This document shows, piece after piece, positions 33,210 through 40,767 of a stretch of 46,095 bases of DNA. Origin of the DNA: Streptomyces sp. NBC_00285 (GTDB lineage: Bacteria; Actinomycetota; Actinomycetes; Streptomycetales; Streptomycetaceae); NCBI RefSeq assembly GCF_036174265.1, contig NZ_CP108056.1, positions 1 through 46,095 of the forward strand. The letters are read 5' to 3'. Every line of letters begins with the position of its first letter. The stretch's first letter is position 1. The notes beneath the pieces were generated by a model. That model saw nothing but the letters and a program-made list of their open reading frames with translations, did no database searches and was not told the origin of the DNA. The position numbers and the translations under genes are program-made.

Positions 33210-33228
33210 TGTCAGTGATCCGCTGACA
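33210..33228. repeat. TGTCAGC-family palindrome, site 9
   Basis: TGTCAGTGATCCGCTGACA, about 58 bases before the next start codon; the last site of the family. Confidence 0.6.
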
Positions 33229-33286
33229 GTCGTGATTCCCCGTTCAGTCCCTGCCCCGTGCCACGCAACGGAAGGAGACCCCCTTC

Positions 33287-33481
33287 GTGGGCGTCAAGTA
33301 CGTGATAGTCGAGCCCGATCCGCCCGGCTGGTGGGCCCGCAACAAGCTCAAGACCGTTGTGGTCCTGGCCGTGGTCGCCGTGGCCTACCTCAACGGCCGA
33401 GAGAACGGATCCGCCAGCGGCCCGCAGCCGCGGCCCACCCCATCGCCCTCGGCGAGCGTCAGCCGCAGCGCGGCGCCGTAG
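33287..33481 (+). CDS. Small single-pass membrane protein
   Basis: This 64-aa protein has GGAAGGAG 9 bases before GTG 33287. One hydrophobic helix (residues 22-36, KTVVVLAVVAVAYL) and a Pro/Ser-rich C-terminal tail. It is the first gene after the last repeat module. Function unknown. Confidence 0.5.
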   Translation: MGVKYVIVEPDPPGWWARNKLKTVVVLAVVAVAYLNGRENGSASGPQPRPTPSPSASVSRSAAP

Positions 33482-33586
33482 CCCGGCCGATCCCGCCGGC
33501 CCCGGAGCGCCTCTCACCGTTCCGGGACCAGGCGGGGACGCCCGGTCACCCCGACCGGCGCCCGCCGCTTGATGAAGGAGAGCACC

Positions 33587-33964
33587 GTGTCCGTCTCCGA
33601 CTTCCTCGCCCGTCTGCAGGGCAAGCGGGCCGCGTTCGACACCACCGGCGAGGTCGCCGAGCTCCTGGACGCGCAGTTCGAGCGCGCCCGCGACAGCCGC
33701 CTCCCGGTCCACCTGCAGCGCACCGCGCGCCTGGAGGAACGCCTCGCCTTCCAGCCCGGCCTGGTCGACGCCCGCGCCAAGACCGCCGATCTCGCGCTGT
33801 ACGCCGAGGCCCTGATCACCGCCGCCCGCTCCGCCGGGCACGCCGACCTCGCCGAGCGCCTGGACGGCGTCGCCGAAGCGCTGCACGAGGCCGTCTCCGA
33901 GCTCGCCGCCGCCACCCACGCGACCGTGCCCGTCCCGCAGGTGCCCCTCGCGTACGCGGCCTGA
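33587..33964 (+). CDS. Hypothetical helical protein
   Basis: This 125-aa helical protein starts at GTG 33587 with AAGGAG 6 bases upstream (33575-33580); ATG 33572 is in frame but lacks a site. LQGKRAAFDTTGEVAELLDAQ and repeated Ala/Glu/Leu helices are seen. Function unknown. Confidence 0.6.
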   Translation: MSVSDFLARLQGKRAAFDTTGEVAELLDAQFERARDSRLPVHLQRTARLEERLAFQPGLVDARAKTADLALYAEALITAARSAGHADLAERLDGVAEALHEAVSELAAATHATVPVPQVPLAYAA

Positions 33965-33978
33965 CCTGCACCAACAAA

Positions 33979-34047
33979 AAAAGCATCCTCGAAAGATGCC
34001 GAACGCTTGAAACGCATCCTTCAAGGATGCATTATTGAGGTGCGGGG
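33979..34047 (+). repeat. 69-base structured repeat, copy 1
   Basis: Two hairpins (GCATC/GATGC; GCATCCTT/AAGGATGC) joined by GCCGAACGCTTGAAAC and ending ATTATTGAGG. A copy with about 4 differences lies at 39357-39425. Each copy stands right before a gene, suggesting a leader RNA element or a terminator cassette. Confidence 0.7.
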
Positions 34048-34085
34048 GTCGCCCGGCCCCCGCACTCCCGACCAAGGAGCTCGCC

Positions 34086-34910
34086 TTGAGCACGCAGAAG
34101 ATGCACACCGCCGCCGCCGGTCCGATCGAGCTGGACCTGTCGGTCTCCAACGGCGCGATCAACGTGCACGTCAACCCGAAGGCCGTCCACGCCACGGTCA
34201 CGGTGCACACCGCCGCCACCGAGGGCCCGGTCGCCGACGCGGTCAACGACACGAAGTTCACCGAGAACGGCAGCAAGCTCACCGTCTCCGTCCCCGACGA
34301 CCTGGCGGGCGGCGGCTTCTCCAGCACCACGGTCCAGATCGGCGGGAGCACCTTCAGCTTCAACGGCGGGATCGTCAACACCGGCAGCATGACCGGCGTG
34401 ACGATCAGCGACGGGGACGTCTGGGTCGGCGGCCGCCAGGTCGTGGCCGGCGGACGGGTCGTCGCCGAGGCGGGCACCGCCGTGGGCGGCGGGACCGGCA
34501 CGATCACGGTCGACGTCGTCCTGCCTCCCCGGTCCTCGCTGGCCGTCAGCACGAAGAACGCCGAGACGACCGTGCGCGGTGACCTGGAGGTGATCCGCTT
34601 CGACGCCCGCAACGGCTCGCTGCAGGCGACGAGCGCCAAGGTCCTGGAGGCAGAGACCCACAACGGTTCCGTCCTGGTCGACCGGGTCGACGACGAGCTG
34701 GAGGCGAGCACGCACAACGGCTCCATCACCATCGGCGCCTACAACGGCCGTCGCGGCTCCGCCCGTACGCACAACGGCGACGTGACGATCAGCGCCACCC
34801 CGGCGTCGTCCGGCAGGCTCGCCGCCCGCACCCACAACGGCAACATCCGGGTGCGCGGCGCCTCCCACCTGGACCTGAAGACGTCCACGCACAACGGCCG
34901 CGTCTGGTAG
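34086..34910 (+). CDS. DUF4097-type beta-helix protein
   Basis: This 274-aa protein starts at TTG 34086, AAGGAG 6 bases upstream. The C-terminal half is a ladder of THNG repeats (ETHNGSV, STHNGSI, RTHNGDV, RTHNGNI, STHNGRV, spaced 18-24 residues), the hallmark of DUF4097 'putative adhesin' beta-helices. The N-terminal part is also beta-rich (GPIELDLSVSNGAINVHV). There is no signal peptide, so an extracellular adhesin role is doubtful. Its role on a plasmid is unknown. Confidence 0.75.
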   Translation: MSTQKMHTAAAGPIELDLSVSNGAINVHVNPKAVHATVTVHTAATEGPVADAVNDTKFTENGSKLTVSVPDDLAGGGFSSTTVQIGGSTFSFNGGIVNTGSMTGVTISDGDVWVGGRQVVAGGRVVAEAGTAVGGGTGTITVDVVLPPRSSLAVSTKNAETTVRGDLEVIRFDARNGSLQATSAKVLEAETHNGSVLVDRVDDELEASTHNGSITIGAYNGRRGSARTHNGDVTISATPASSGRLAARTHNGNIRVRGASHLDLKTSTHNGRVW

Positions 34911-34912
34911 TT

Positions 34913-34971
34913 CCGCCCCGGGGCGGCCGCCTTCTGGCTACCAACCTCACCGGCCGCCCCGGGCCTCCCAA
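34913..34971 (+). terminator. Hairpin terminator, GC-rich family
   Basis: GCCCCGGGGCGGCCG pairs with CGGCCGCCCCGGGC. The same stem is found at 37396-37441 and 39651-39699. Confidence 0.6.
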
Positions 34972-35032
34972 CCCGCTCCAAGAGGAGCAGGGGGCAGACA
35001 CATCGTCCCTCAATCCCCGGATGGAGCACCCC

Positions 35033-35275
35033 ATGACCCCGCGCCCCGACGAGCAGGCCCGTACCGAACTGCGCGACCTGGTCGCCAAGGCCGCCAAGCG
35101 CCGTGACGACGAACACGAGCGAGTCGAGACCGAGTTCTGGCAGGAGATCGACGCCCTGCAGCAGCGCTACCACGGCGCTCAGCAGGACATCGCCGACGCC
35201 CTGGACGTCAAGCGCAACCAGATCCTGCGGCAGACCAAGCGCTACCGGTCCACCGGTCAGCCCGCCGCCGACTGA
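35033..35275 (+). CDS. Small helix-turn-helix-like protein
   Basis: This 80-aa protein starts at ATG 35033, with GGAG 7-8 bases upstream. A charged coiled coil (residues 8-45) is followed by QQDIADALDVKRNQILRQTKRY (about 50-71), which looks like a sigma-type helix-turn-helix. Probably DNA-binding; target unknown. Confidence 0.55.
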   Translation: MTPRPDEQARTELRDLVAKAAKRRDDEHERVETEFWQEIDALQQRYHGAQQDIADALDVKRNQILRQTKRYRSTGQPAAD

Positions 35276-35288
35276 CCCCCCGGCCGCC

Positions 35289-35317
35289 GTTCCGGCCCGG
35301 CTCCCCCGGGCCGGAAC
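35289..35317 (+). terminator. Hairpin terminator
   Basis: GTTCCGGCCCGG pairs with CCGGGCCGGAAC around a 5-base loop, just after the previous stop. Confidence 0.65.
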
Positions 35318-35351
35318 GGCACCCGCCGGGAGACGCCCCGAGGAGGGCCCG

Positions 35352-35999
35352 ATGCCTCAGTACCCCCCGGCTCCCGGCGAGATGCCGGCCCCCCGGACGC
35401 CCGCGACCTTCCTGCGCGAGCACGCCGCGTACGCCACCACCGCCGTCTCCGCCGGCACCCTGTTGACGCTGGCGAGGATCTGGAACGAGCAGGGCGCCGA
35501 GCACAGCACCGGCGCCGCCGCCCTGATGCTCGCCTTCGGCGGCGCGAGCGGCTTCTTCGCCATCCGCCTGGACGACCCCACCGCGCAGACCGTGTTCGCC
35601 TCCGGTGCGCTGACCTTCGGCGCCCTGTCGGTCGCCACGTACTCCGACCCGATCGCCCCCGCGCTGATCATCTGGGCTGTCGCCCTGATCGCCTCCTGCG
35701 TGATGATCGGCCGTTCCCACCGCGAGGACCACCGCGTCATGCGGGCCCACCTCAACGACATCGAGGCCCGCAACCTGGAGCGCAGCGCCGACCTGGCCAT
35801 CGCGAAGGTCAGCGCCAAGGCCGCCGTGGACGTCGCCCGCGAGCAGGGCGCCCTGGCGGCCGCGCTCGAAGAAGCCCGTATCCACCGCGCCGCCCTGGAC
35901 GAGAACGGCGACATCGACCCGATGGCGATGCTCCGGGCGAGCGGGCAGCTCCCGCCCCTGCGGGTCGTCAAGGACGACGACGTCCGCCGCACCGCCTGA
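35352..35999 (+). CDS. Polytopic membrane protein
   Basis: This 215-aa protein has AGGAGGG before ATG 35352. Four membrane segments lie at about residues 28-44, 53-70, 77-92 and 97-118; the C-terminal 90 residues are charged, helical and cytoplasmic (HLNDIEARNLERSADLAIAKVSAKAAVD). Such plasmid membrane proteins with coiled tails often belong to spread or transfer sets. Family not recognised. Confidence 0.6.
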   Translation: MPQYPPAPGEMPAPRTPATFLREHAAYATTAVSAGTLLTLARIWNEQGAEHSTGAAALMLAFGGASGFFAIRLDDPTAQTVFASGALTFGALSVATYSDPIAPALIIWAVALIASCVMIGRSHREDHRVMRAHLNDIEARNLERSADLAIAKVSAKAAVDVAREQGALAAALEEARIHRAALDENGDIDPMAMLRASGQLPPLRVVKDDDVRRTA

Positions 36000-36099
36000 C
36001 CGGCTGGCCGGTAGCCCACGGTCCGCGACGCTGCGCGCGGGCCCTGGAGATCTGACCAGCACCACTCGCACGCCCACCTCACCGAACAGGAGAAATCCG

Positions 36100-36270
36100 A
36101 TGGCGAGCAAGAAGGCGCTGAATCCGCCGAAGGGCCAGTGCCGCCAGTGCTGGCTGCACGCCTACGACAGCCGCGAGCAGCACAAGCACCTCAAGCCCCG
36201 CGAGGACTGCCCGGCGTGCGTGGCCCACATGGGCGGTCGCTGCCCCGACAACATGATCGTGAAGGGCTGA
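36100..36270 (+). CDS. 56-aa zinc-ribbon protein
   Basis: A small gene with CAGGAG 8 bases before its ATG. The protein has C-x2-C (CRQC, residues 14-17) and C-x2-C (CPAC, near 38-41) plus a further Cys, with many His residues between, so it probably binds zinc. Its stop lies 2 bases before the next ATG. Confidence 0.6.
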   Translation: MASKKALNPPKGQCRQCWLHAYDSREQHKHLKPREDCPACVAHMGGRCPDNMIVKG

Positions 36271-36272
36271 CC

Positions 36273-37076
36273 ATGAAGTTTCCCTGGATGAGCGGCGCGG
36301 ACAAGCGGCGCTGGCGTTCGGCCGCCGGACTGAAGGACTTAGGCAGTCTCGTGGCGTCCTGGCTGATCGGCGACATCGCCAGTCAGCCCGGCTACCAGCC
36401 CAACTGCGGGCCCGAAGAGGAGACTCAGCACCTCATTCCGGTGCTGGTGGCCGTCAACCGGCTCGGCTACGTCACCGACAGCTCCCAGCCCGGATTCGCC
36501 GGGTACGGCTACGACCACCACTGGTGGGAGCAGCGCGCCGCCGTCTCCGGTCTGGTCGACGACCCGCAGCTGCGCGAGCGCTTGGTGGCCGCCGCCGAGT
36601 TGGCCGGCCTCACCGTCGTCCTGCACGACATGACGCCCCGTCGGCACGCCGAGGGCGTTCCCGTCACCCGCTCCCTGGGTCGTGTCTACACGGCGTTCGG
36701 CAGCTTCCTGCCCGTCCGTGACCTGCGGACCATCTGGTCCCCGCAGATCATCGGCCGACGTGCCTTCGGCAAGGTCGCCGAAGCGTGGCAGCTCACGCTC
36801 ATCGACCCCAAGTGGGGCCGTGACGACGTCCTGTGGGAGGCCCTGGCGGAGGTCGTGCGGCAGTACCGCCTCGAAGCCGTCGAGAAAGAGGCCCGGCTGT
36901 CCCGCGAGGCACTGACCCACGAGAACCTCTGCCGCCGCTACGCGAACCCCTTCCTCGCTCGCCCCCTGGTCAAGGAGTGGCACGCAGAGCGGCTGAGCGC
37001 GGCGATCGACGAGGCGAAGCTCAGCGGCTGCACGGAGGCCGACATCGCGCTGGTCGTCGGCTGCGAGTGCGACTGA
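36273..37076 (+). CDS. Hypothetical protein (DUF6919-like)
   Basis: This 267-aa protein follows the zinc-ribbon gene by 2 bases. Residues 10-140 (RWRSAAGLKDLGSLVASWL, PVLVAVNRLGYVTDSSQPG, YGYDHHWWEQRAAVSG) match a Streptomyces family that I associate with DUF6919; the rest is helical. Function is unknown. It is one of the better-conserved-looking genes of the array. Confidence 0.55.
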   Translation: MKFPWMSGADKRRWRSAAGLKDLGSLVASWLIGDIASQPGYQPNCGPEEETQHLIPVLVAVNRLGYVTDSSQPGFAGYGYDHHWWEQRAAVSGLVDDPQLRERLVAAAELAGLTVVLHDMTPRRHAEGVPVTRSLGRVYTAFGSFLPVRDLRTIWSPQIIGRRAFGKVAEAWQLTLIDPKWGRDDVLWEALAEVVRQYRLEAVEKEARLSREALTHENLCRRYANPFLARPLVKEWHAERLSAAIDEAKLSGCTEADIALVVGCECD

Positions 37077-37176
37077 TCTGCCCCTCCCCCGTGCCGACCG
37101 GCGCCATGACGGGCCGGGCGGTGCGGGGGACCGGACAGCCCGGCCCCCGCAGAGATCAGAGCGAAGGAGGGACGCC

Positions 37177-37392
37177 ATGGCGCACTGGGAGATCAAGATC
37201 CCCACCGTCACCGAAGGCCAGCGGACCGGCGTCCAGGTGTTCATGTACCCGGCGGACAGGTTCCGCGTCCGGAGCGAGGCCGTGAAGCAGGCCCGCGCGG
37301 ACTTCGACAGCGAGGACGCGGTCCGGCACCGCGGCGGAGCCGTCGCCGGTGCCGACGCCATCACGGCGGTCTGGCACGACCCGCTGATTTGA
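37177..37392 (+). CDS. Small hypothetical protein
   Basis: This 71-aa mixed alpha/beta protein has GAAGGAGGG before its ATG. No motif seen. A GC-rich hairpin of the shared family follows. Confidence 0.5.
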   Translation: MAHWEIKIPTVTEGQRTGVQVFMYPADRFRVRSEAVKQARADFDSEDAVRHRGGAVAGADAITAVWHDPLI

Positions 37393-37395
37393 ATT

Positions 37396-37441
37396 CGCCC
37401 CGGGGCGGTCGCACCACGACCAAGCAGCCGGCCGCCCCGGG
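37396..37441 (+). terminator. Hairpin terminator, GC-rich family
   Basis: CGCCCCGGGGCGG pairs loosely with CCGGCCGCCCCGGG; the 3' flank CCAAGCAG..GGGCCCATCC is shared with 39651-39699. Confidence 0.55.
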
Positions 37442-37477
37442 CCCATCCGACCCCATCACTGAGGAGGGACTCCCTTC

Positions 37478-38497
37478 ATGATGCACGTCGCTCCCTTACG
37501 GCAGGTGCGCACGCTGATTCTCGCGGCCGCCGTACCGCTGAGCCTGGCGGCCCTGGCCCTGGACGCGCACCGGTCGCGTGTCCAACTGAGGCAGGCCCGC
37601 CTGGACCCGCTCACCCAGCTTCCCAACCGTTCCGCCCTGGAGACCGCCGGTACGGCGATGACCGCCGCCCACCGCGACACCCTCGCCGTCCTCATCGACG
37701 CCGACGGCTTCAAACGGCTCAACGACGTCCACGGTCACGCCGCCGGTGACACGGTGCTGCGCGCCATCGCCGACCGCCTGCAGGCGTGGTGCGCCGACCA
37801 TCACGGCCTGGCCGCGCGGCTCGGCGGAGACGAGTTCGCCGCCGTGGTGCGCATCGAGGCCGCGGACATCGACGAGGCCCTCAACGCCCTCCAGATCGGC
37901 CTCACCCGCCCGGTCCGCCACGAGGGCGAGACGCTGACCTTCGGCGCCTCGATCGGCGCGGCCACCACCCACAGCCCCGACCGGCCGTGGTCGGCGGCGC
38001 TGCGCGCGGCCGACGCCGCGATGTACGCCGCCAAGCGGGCCGGCCTCCAACTCCCGCGCCTGGCGGACACGGAGGAGGACGCGGCACCCAGCGTCAACGG
38101 CCGCCGCTACGGTCGGCCCGGCGCTCAGGTCGAACTCCCGCGCCGCATCGTCCGCCTGGACCAGATGATCGGCCCCGAGCACACGGCGGAGTTCGTGGCC
38201 GCCCGGGTCGCCGACATGCTCAACGAGGACCTGATCCCCGCCGAGGCGGCCCGCCGCCTGGTCGCCGACGCCATCGCCGCCGGATCGCCCCACATCCTGG
38301 CCACCACCGGCCAGGTGTGGGCGCTGCGCCCGGGAGCGGACCCCGAGAGCTGCATGGCCACCACGCTCTACGTCGTCCGCCGAAACGGCGACTCGGTCAC
38401 CGTCCAGGACGGATCGGGGACGGGCGAGGAACTGACCGTGTCCATCGAGCTCCTGGACGAGCAGTACGAACTCGACTTCTGGTCGTGGGCGCAGTGA
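37478..38497 (+). CDS. GGDEF-domain protein (putative diguanylate cyclase)
   Basis: This 339-aa protein has GAGGAGGGA before ATG 37478. A membrane helix lies at residues 11-30, then a GGDEF domain from about 42 to 195: DPLTQLPNR (43-51), DADGFKRLND (74-83) and an intact GGDEF active-site loop at 116-120, so it could make cyclic di-GMP from two GTP. No clear RxxD inhibitory site is seen. A second domain (about 215-339) is unknown. Cyclic di-GMP controls sporulation through BldD in Streptomyces, so a plasmid enzyme could couple transfer to development (inference). Confidence 0.8.
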   Translation: MMHVAPLRQVRTLILAAAVPLSLAALALDAHRSRVQLRQARLDPLTQLPNRSALETAGTAMTAAHRDTLAVLIDADGFKRLNDVHGHAAGDTVLRAIADRLQAWCADHHGLAARLGGDEFAAVVRIEAADIDEALNALQIGLTRPVRHEGETLTFGASIGAATTHSPDRPWSAALRAADAAMYAAKRAGLQLPRLADTEEDAAPSVNGRRYGRPGAQVELPRRIVRLDQMIGPEHTAEFVAARVADMLNEDLIPAEAARRLVADAIAAGSPHILATTGQVWALRPGADPESCMATTLYVVRRNGDSVTVQDGSGTGEELTVSIELLDEQYELDFWSWAQ

Positions 38498-39330
38498 CCG
38501 GGCAACCGGCCTTATCTGCGGAGGCCGTGCCGCTCGCCGCCGCCCGCACCACCGCCCGCAACGCGCGGGACAAGAACGACCTGCTGGACCTGCTCGCCGC
38601 GCTGGCCCTGCCCTCGGACGAGGACACCGTCACCGCGCTGCTGCCCCTGCTCGGGGAAGCCCAGCCCGTCGTCACCGCCTCCCCCGCTCCCCTGCTCTCG
38701 CCCCGCCCACCCCACCCATGCCCCAAGGAGAACCACCAGGTGAACGCCTACCGCGCCGTCGTCCTCTCCATGAACAGCGACGGCTACAGCGACCAGCAGA
38801 TCGCCGACGAACTCAAGGTCTCCATCGAGGAGGTCACCCAGACCATCGACGACGCGAAGGCGGACCAGAGCGGCCAGCCGCAGGCCCCCGCCGAGCCGAC
38901 CGAGCAGACGGCGCCGGCCCCCGCCGAGCAGACGGCGCCGGTCCCGGCCCCCGAGCCGATGCCCGGGGTCGACGAGCTGCTCGCGTGGGCCGCCGCCCAC
39001 GACGACAAGACGGTCCGTGCCGACGGCGAGCAGGCGGCCGCCGTCCTCGCCGCGCTGCGCGAGCGCCGCCAGGTCGACGCCGAGCTGGAGCAGATCACCA
39101 GCGAGGCCACCCAGTTGGAGAAGCGGCTGACCGAACTGCGCTCCCGCGAGAACGAGTTGCGGCCCGCAGCGACGAACAAGAAGCAGCAGCAGCGGGACTA
39201 CGAGCCCGGCGAGGTCCGCGCCTGGGCACGGCAGAACGGCTACACCGTGCCGGACCGGGCCCGGATCCCCAAGGACGTCCTCACCGCCTGGCGGGCCCGC
39301 CACACCCCCCAGCTGCAGGCGGCCAGCTGA
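38494..39330 (+). CDS. Lsr2-like DNA-binding protein with N-terminal extension
   Basis: The frame is open from GTG 38494, which overlaps the GGDEF stop (GTGA), to 39330 (278 aa). An internal GTG at 38740 has AAGGAG 9 bases upstream and would give 196 aa; either one fused gene or two starts. Residues about 82-120 form a helix-turn-helix (SDGYSDQQIADELKVSIEEV), then a Pro/Ala linker, a coiled coil (190-225) and an Lsr2-type C-terminal domain (236-270: GEVRAWARQNGYTVPDRARIP). The usual RGR minor-groove hook reads RAR here. Lsr2 silences AT-rich foreign DNA. Confidence 0.6.
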   Translation: MTGQPALSAEAVPLAAARTTARNARDKNDLLDLLAALALPSDEDTVTALLPLLGEAQPVVTASPAPLLSPRPPHPCPKENHQVNAYRAVVLSMNSDGYSDQQIADELKVSIEEVTQTIDDAKADQSGQPQAPAEPTEQTAPAPAEQTAPVPAPEPMPGVDELLAWAAAHDDKTVRADGEQAAAVLAALRERRQVDAELEQITSEATQLEKRLTELRSRENELRPAATNKKQQQRDYEPGEVRAWARQNGYTVPDRARIPKDVLTAWRARHTPQLQAAS

Positions 39331-39356
39331 CCGGCCCGCCCGCCCCCTCCCCTCAG

Positions 39357-39425
39357 AAAAGCATCCTCAGAAGATGCCGAACCCTTGAAACGCATCCTTC
39401 AAGGATGCATTATTGAGGGGCGGGG
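39357..39425 (+). repeat. 69-base structured repeat, copy 2
   Basis: Near-identical to 33979-34047, with both hairpins kept by sequence; again directly upstream of a gene. Confidence 0.7.
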
Positions 39426-39459
39426 GCCGCTAGGCGCCACGGATCGAGAGGACCGACCC

Positions 39460-39645
39460 ATGCGCAAGCGCTCGTACAACTTCACCGCACAGGTCAGCGA
39501 CGGCAGGCACCACGACGGCGAGTCCGTCGGCACCGTCAAGGCCAGCTCCGAGGCGGAGGCCCGCCGGGCCGTCGCCGAGTGGGTCCAGCAGGACGGTGCC
39601 CGCAAGGGCCGCACCTGGACCGCCATCCACATCGACCTGAGCTGA
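39460..39645 (+). CDS. Small hypothetical protein
   Basis: This 61-aa protein starts at ATG 39460 behind GAGAGGA. A beta-alpha-beta pattern (YNFTAQVSDG, SSEAEARRAVAEWVQ, TWTAIHIDL) suggests a small ferredoxin-like fold. Function unknown. Confidence 0.55.
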   Translation: MRKRSYNFTAQVSDGRHHDGESVGTVKASSEAEARRAVAEWVQQDGARKGRTWTAIHIDLS

Positions 39646-39650
39646 TCGAA

Positions 39651-39699
39651 CCCCGGGGGCGGCCGCACCTACCGCCAAGCAGACCGGCCGCCCCCGGGC
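39651..39699 (+). terminator. Hairpin terminator, GC-rich family
   Basis: CCCCGGGGGCGGCCG pairs with CGGCCGCCCCCGGG. Confidence 0.6.
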
Positions 39700-39736
39700 C
39701 CATCCCATCCCGCGTACGAAACAGGAGAGCCCCAGC

Positions 39737-40231
39737 ATGACCGACGCCGCCACCTTCGCCGCCGTGTTCGTCGCGCTCTACATCGCCCACTCGGTCGGTG
39801 ACCACTGGGTCCAGACCTCCCACCAGGCCGCCCACAAGGGCGAGCACGACAGGAACCCGGGCCAGTCCAGCCGAGCCGGACGCCTCGCCTGCACGCTGCA
39901 CGTCATCGGACTGACGATCACCAAGGGCATCGCCCTCGCCGCGGTCGTCCTGGTCCTCGGTCTCCCCGTCACGGTCACCGGAGTGGTGGCCGGCCTCGGC
40001 GTCGACGCAGCGACCCACTGGTGGGCCGACCGCCGCAGCACCCTCGCCTGGCTCGCCAAGGTCACCGGCAAGACCGAGTTCCTCAGCCTCGGCACGCCCG
40101 CCCACCCCGCGGCCCCGGCGACCGCCGACGGTGGGTACGCCCCGACGCTCGGAACGGGTGCGTATGCCCTGGACCAGAGCTTCCACCACCTGTTCCTCGG
40201 CGTCGCCGCGCTCCTCATCGCCGCCCTGTAG
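39737..40231 (+). CDS. DUF3307-like membrane protein
   Basis: This 164-aa protein has four or so membrane segments (about residues 5-20, 48-66, 70-88, 148-163) and an N-terminal HSVGDHWVQTSHQAAHKG, which resembles the DUF3307 signature of small phage and plasmid membrane proteins. A HWWADRR segment follows the third helix. Role unknown. Confidence 0.6.
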   Translation: MTDAATFAAVFVALYIAHSVGDHWVQTSHQAAHKGEHDRNPGQSSRAGRLACTLHVIGLTITKGIALAAVVLVLGLPVTVTGVVAGLGVDAATHWWADRRSTLAWLAKVTGKTEFLSLGTPAHPAAPATADGGYAPTLGTGAYALDQSFHHLFLGVAALLIAAL

Positions 40232-40279
40232 CAGGCCGATCCGGCTAGACATCCCGCCGTTCACCACGGAAGGACCCCA

Positions 40280-40765
40280 GTGGACCGCACCCCGAAGCTC
40301 ACCATCGACCAGGAACTGCAGGCGGCCGTCGCGATCGTCCGAGTCGGCCTGGACCGCATCCGCGACGCCGCGTGCCGTACCGAGGCGGTCGGCCCGCACG
40401 CCGCCGCCCTCCAGGCCCTGTACGACCCGGCCAAGCCGGACGCCGGCGTTCTCGCGGCCGTCGCCGACGTCATCGGCACCATCACCGTGTCGGTGACCGA
40501 GGTCGACCACGACGACATCGACACCGTCACCGAACTGCTGGACGAGGCCCAGGGCTTCGCGCAGGACAGCACCGGCGACTGCATCCGCCACGTCCTCGAC
40601 CTCCTGGCCCCGCTCCTGCTGCGCTGCGAGACGTGCGGCAAGAGCCAGCCGGACGTCACGGTCATGGACGACCCGTACGCCGCGGCGGTCGACCCGGACC
40701 GCGCCGAGTACCCGCAGATGACCCTCTGCCCGGCCTGCGCCACCGACCGATTCGAGGACTCCTGA
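40280..40765 (+). CDS. Hypothetical zinc-ribbon protein
   Basis: This 161-aa protein starts at GTG 40280 behind GGAAGGA. The N-terminal 110 residues are helical and acidic; the C-terminus has CETC (about 115-118) and CPAC (about 150-153), a split zinc ribbon. It ends 2 bases before the RapZ-Nudix gene and is probably translated with it. Confidence 0.6.
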   Translation: MDRTPKLTIDQELQAAVAIVRVGLDRIRDAACRTEAVGPHAAALQALYDPAKPDAGVLAAVADVIGTITVSVTEVDHDDIDTVTELLDEAQGFAQDSTGDCIRHVLDLLAPLLLRCETCGKSQPDVTVMDDPYAAAVDPDRAEYPQMTLCPACATDRFEDS

Positions 40766-40767
40766 CC

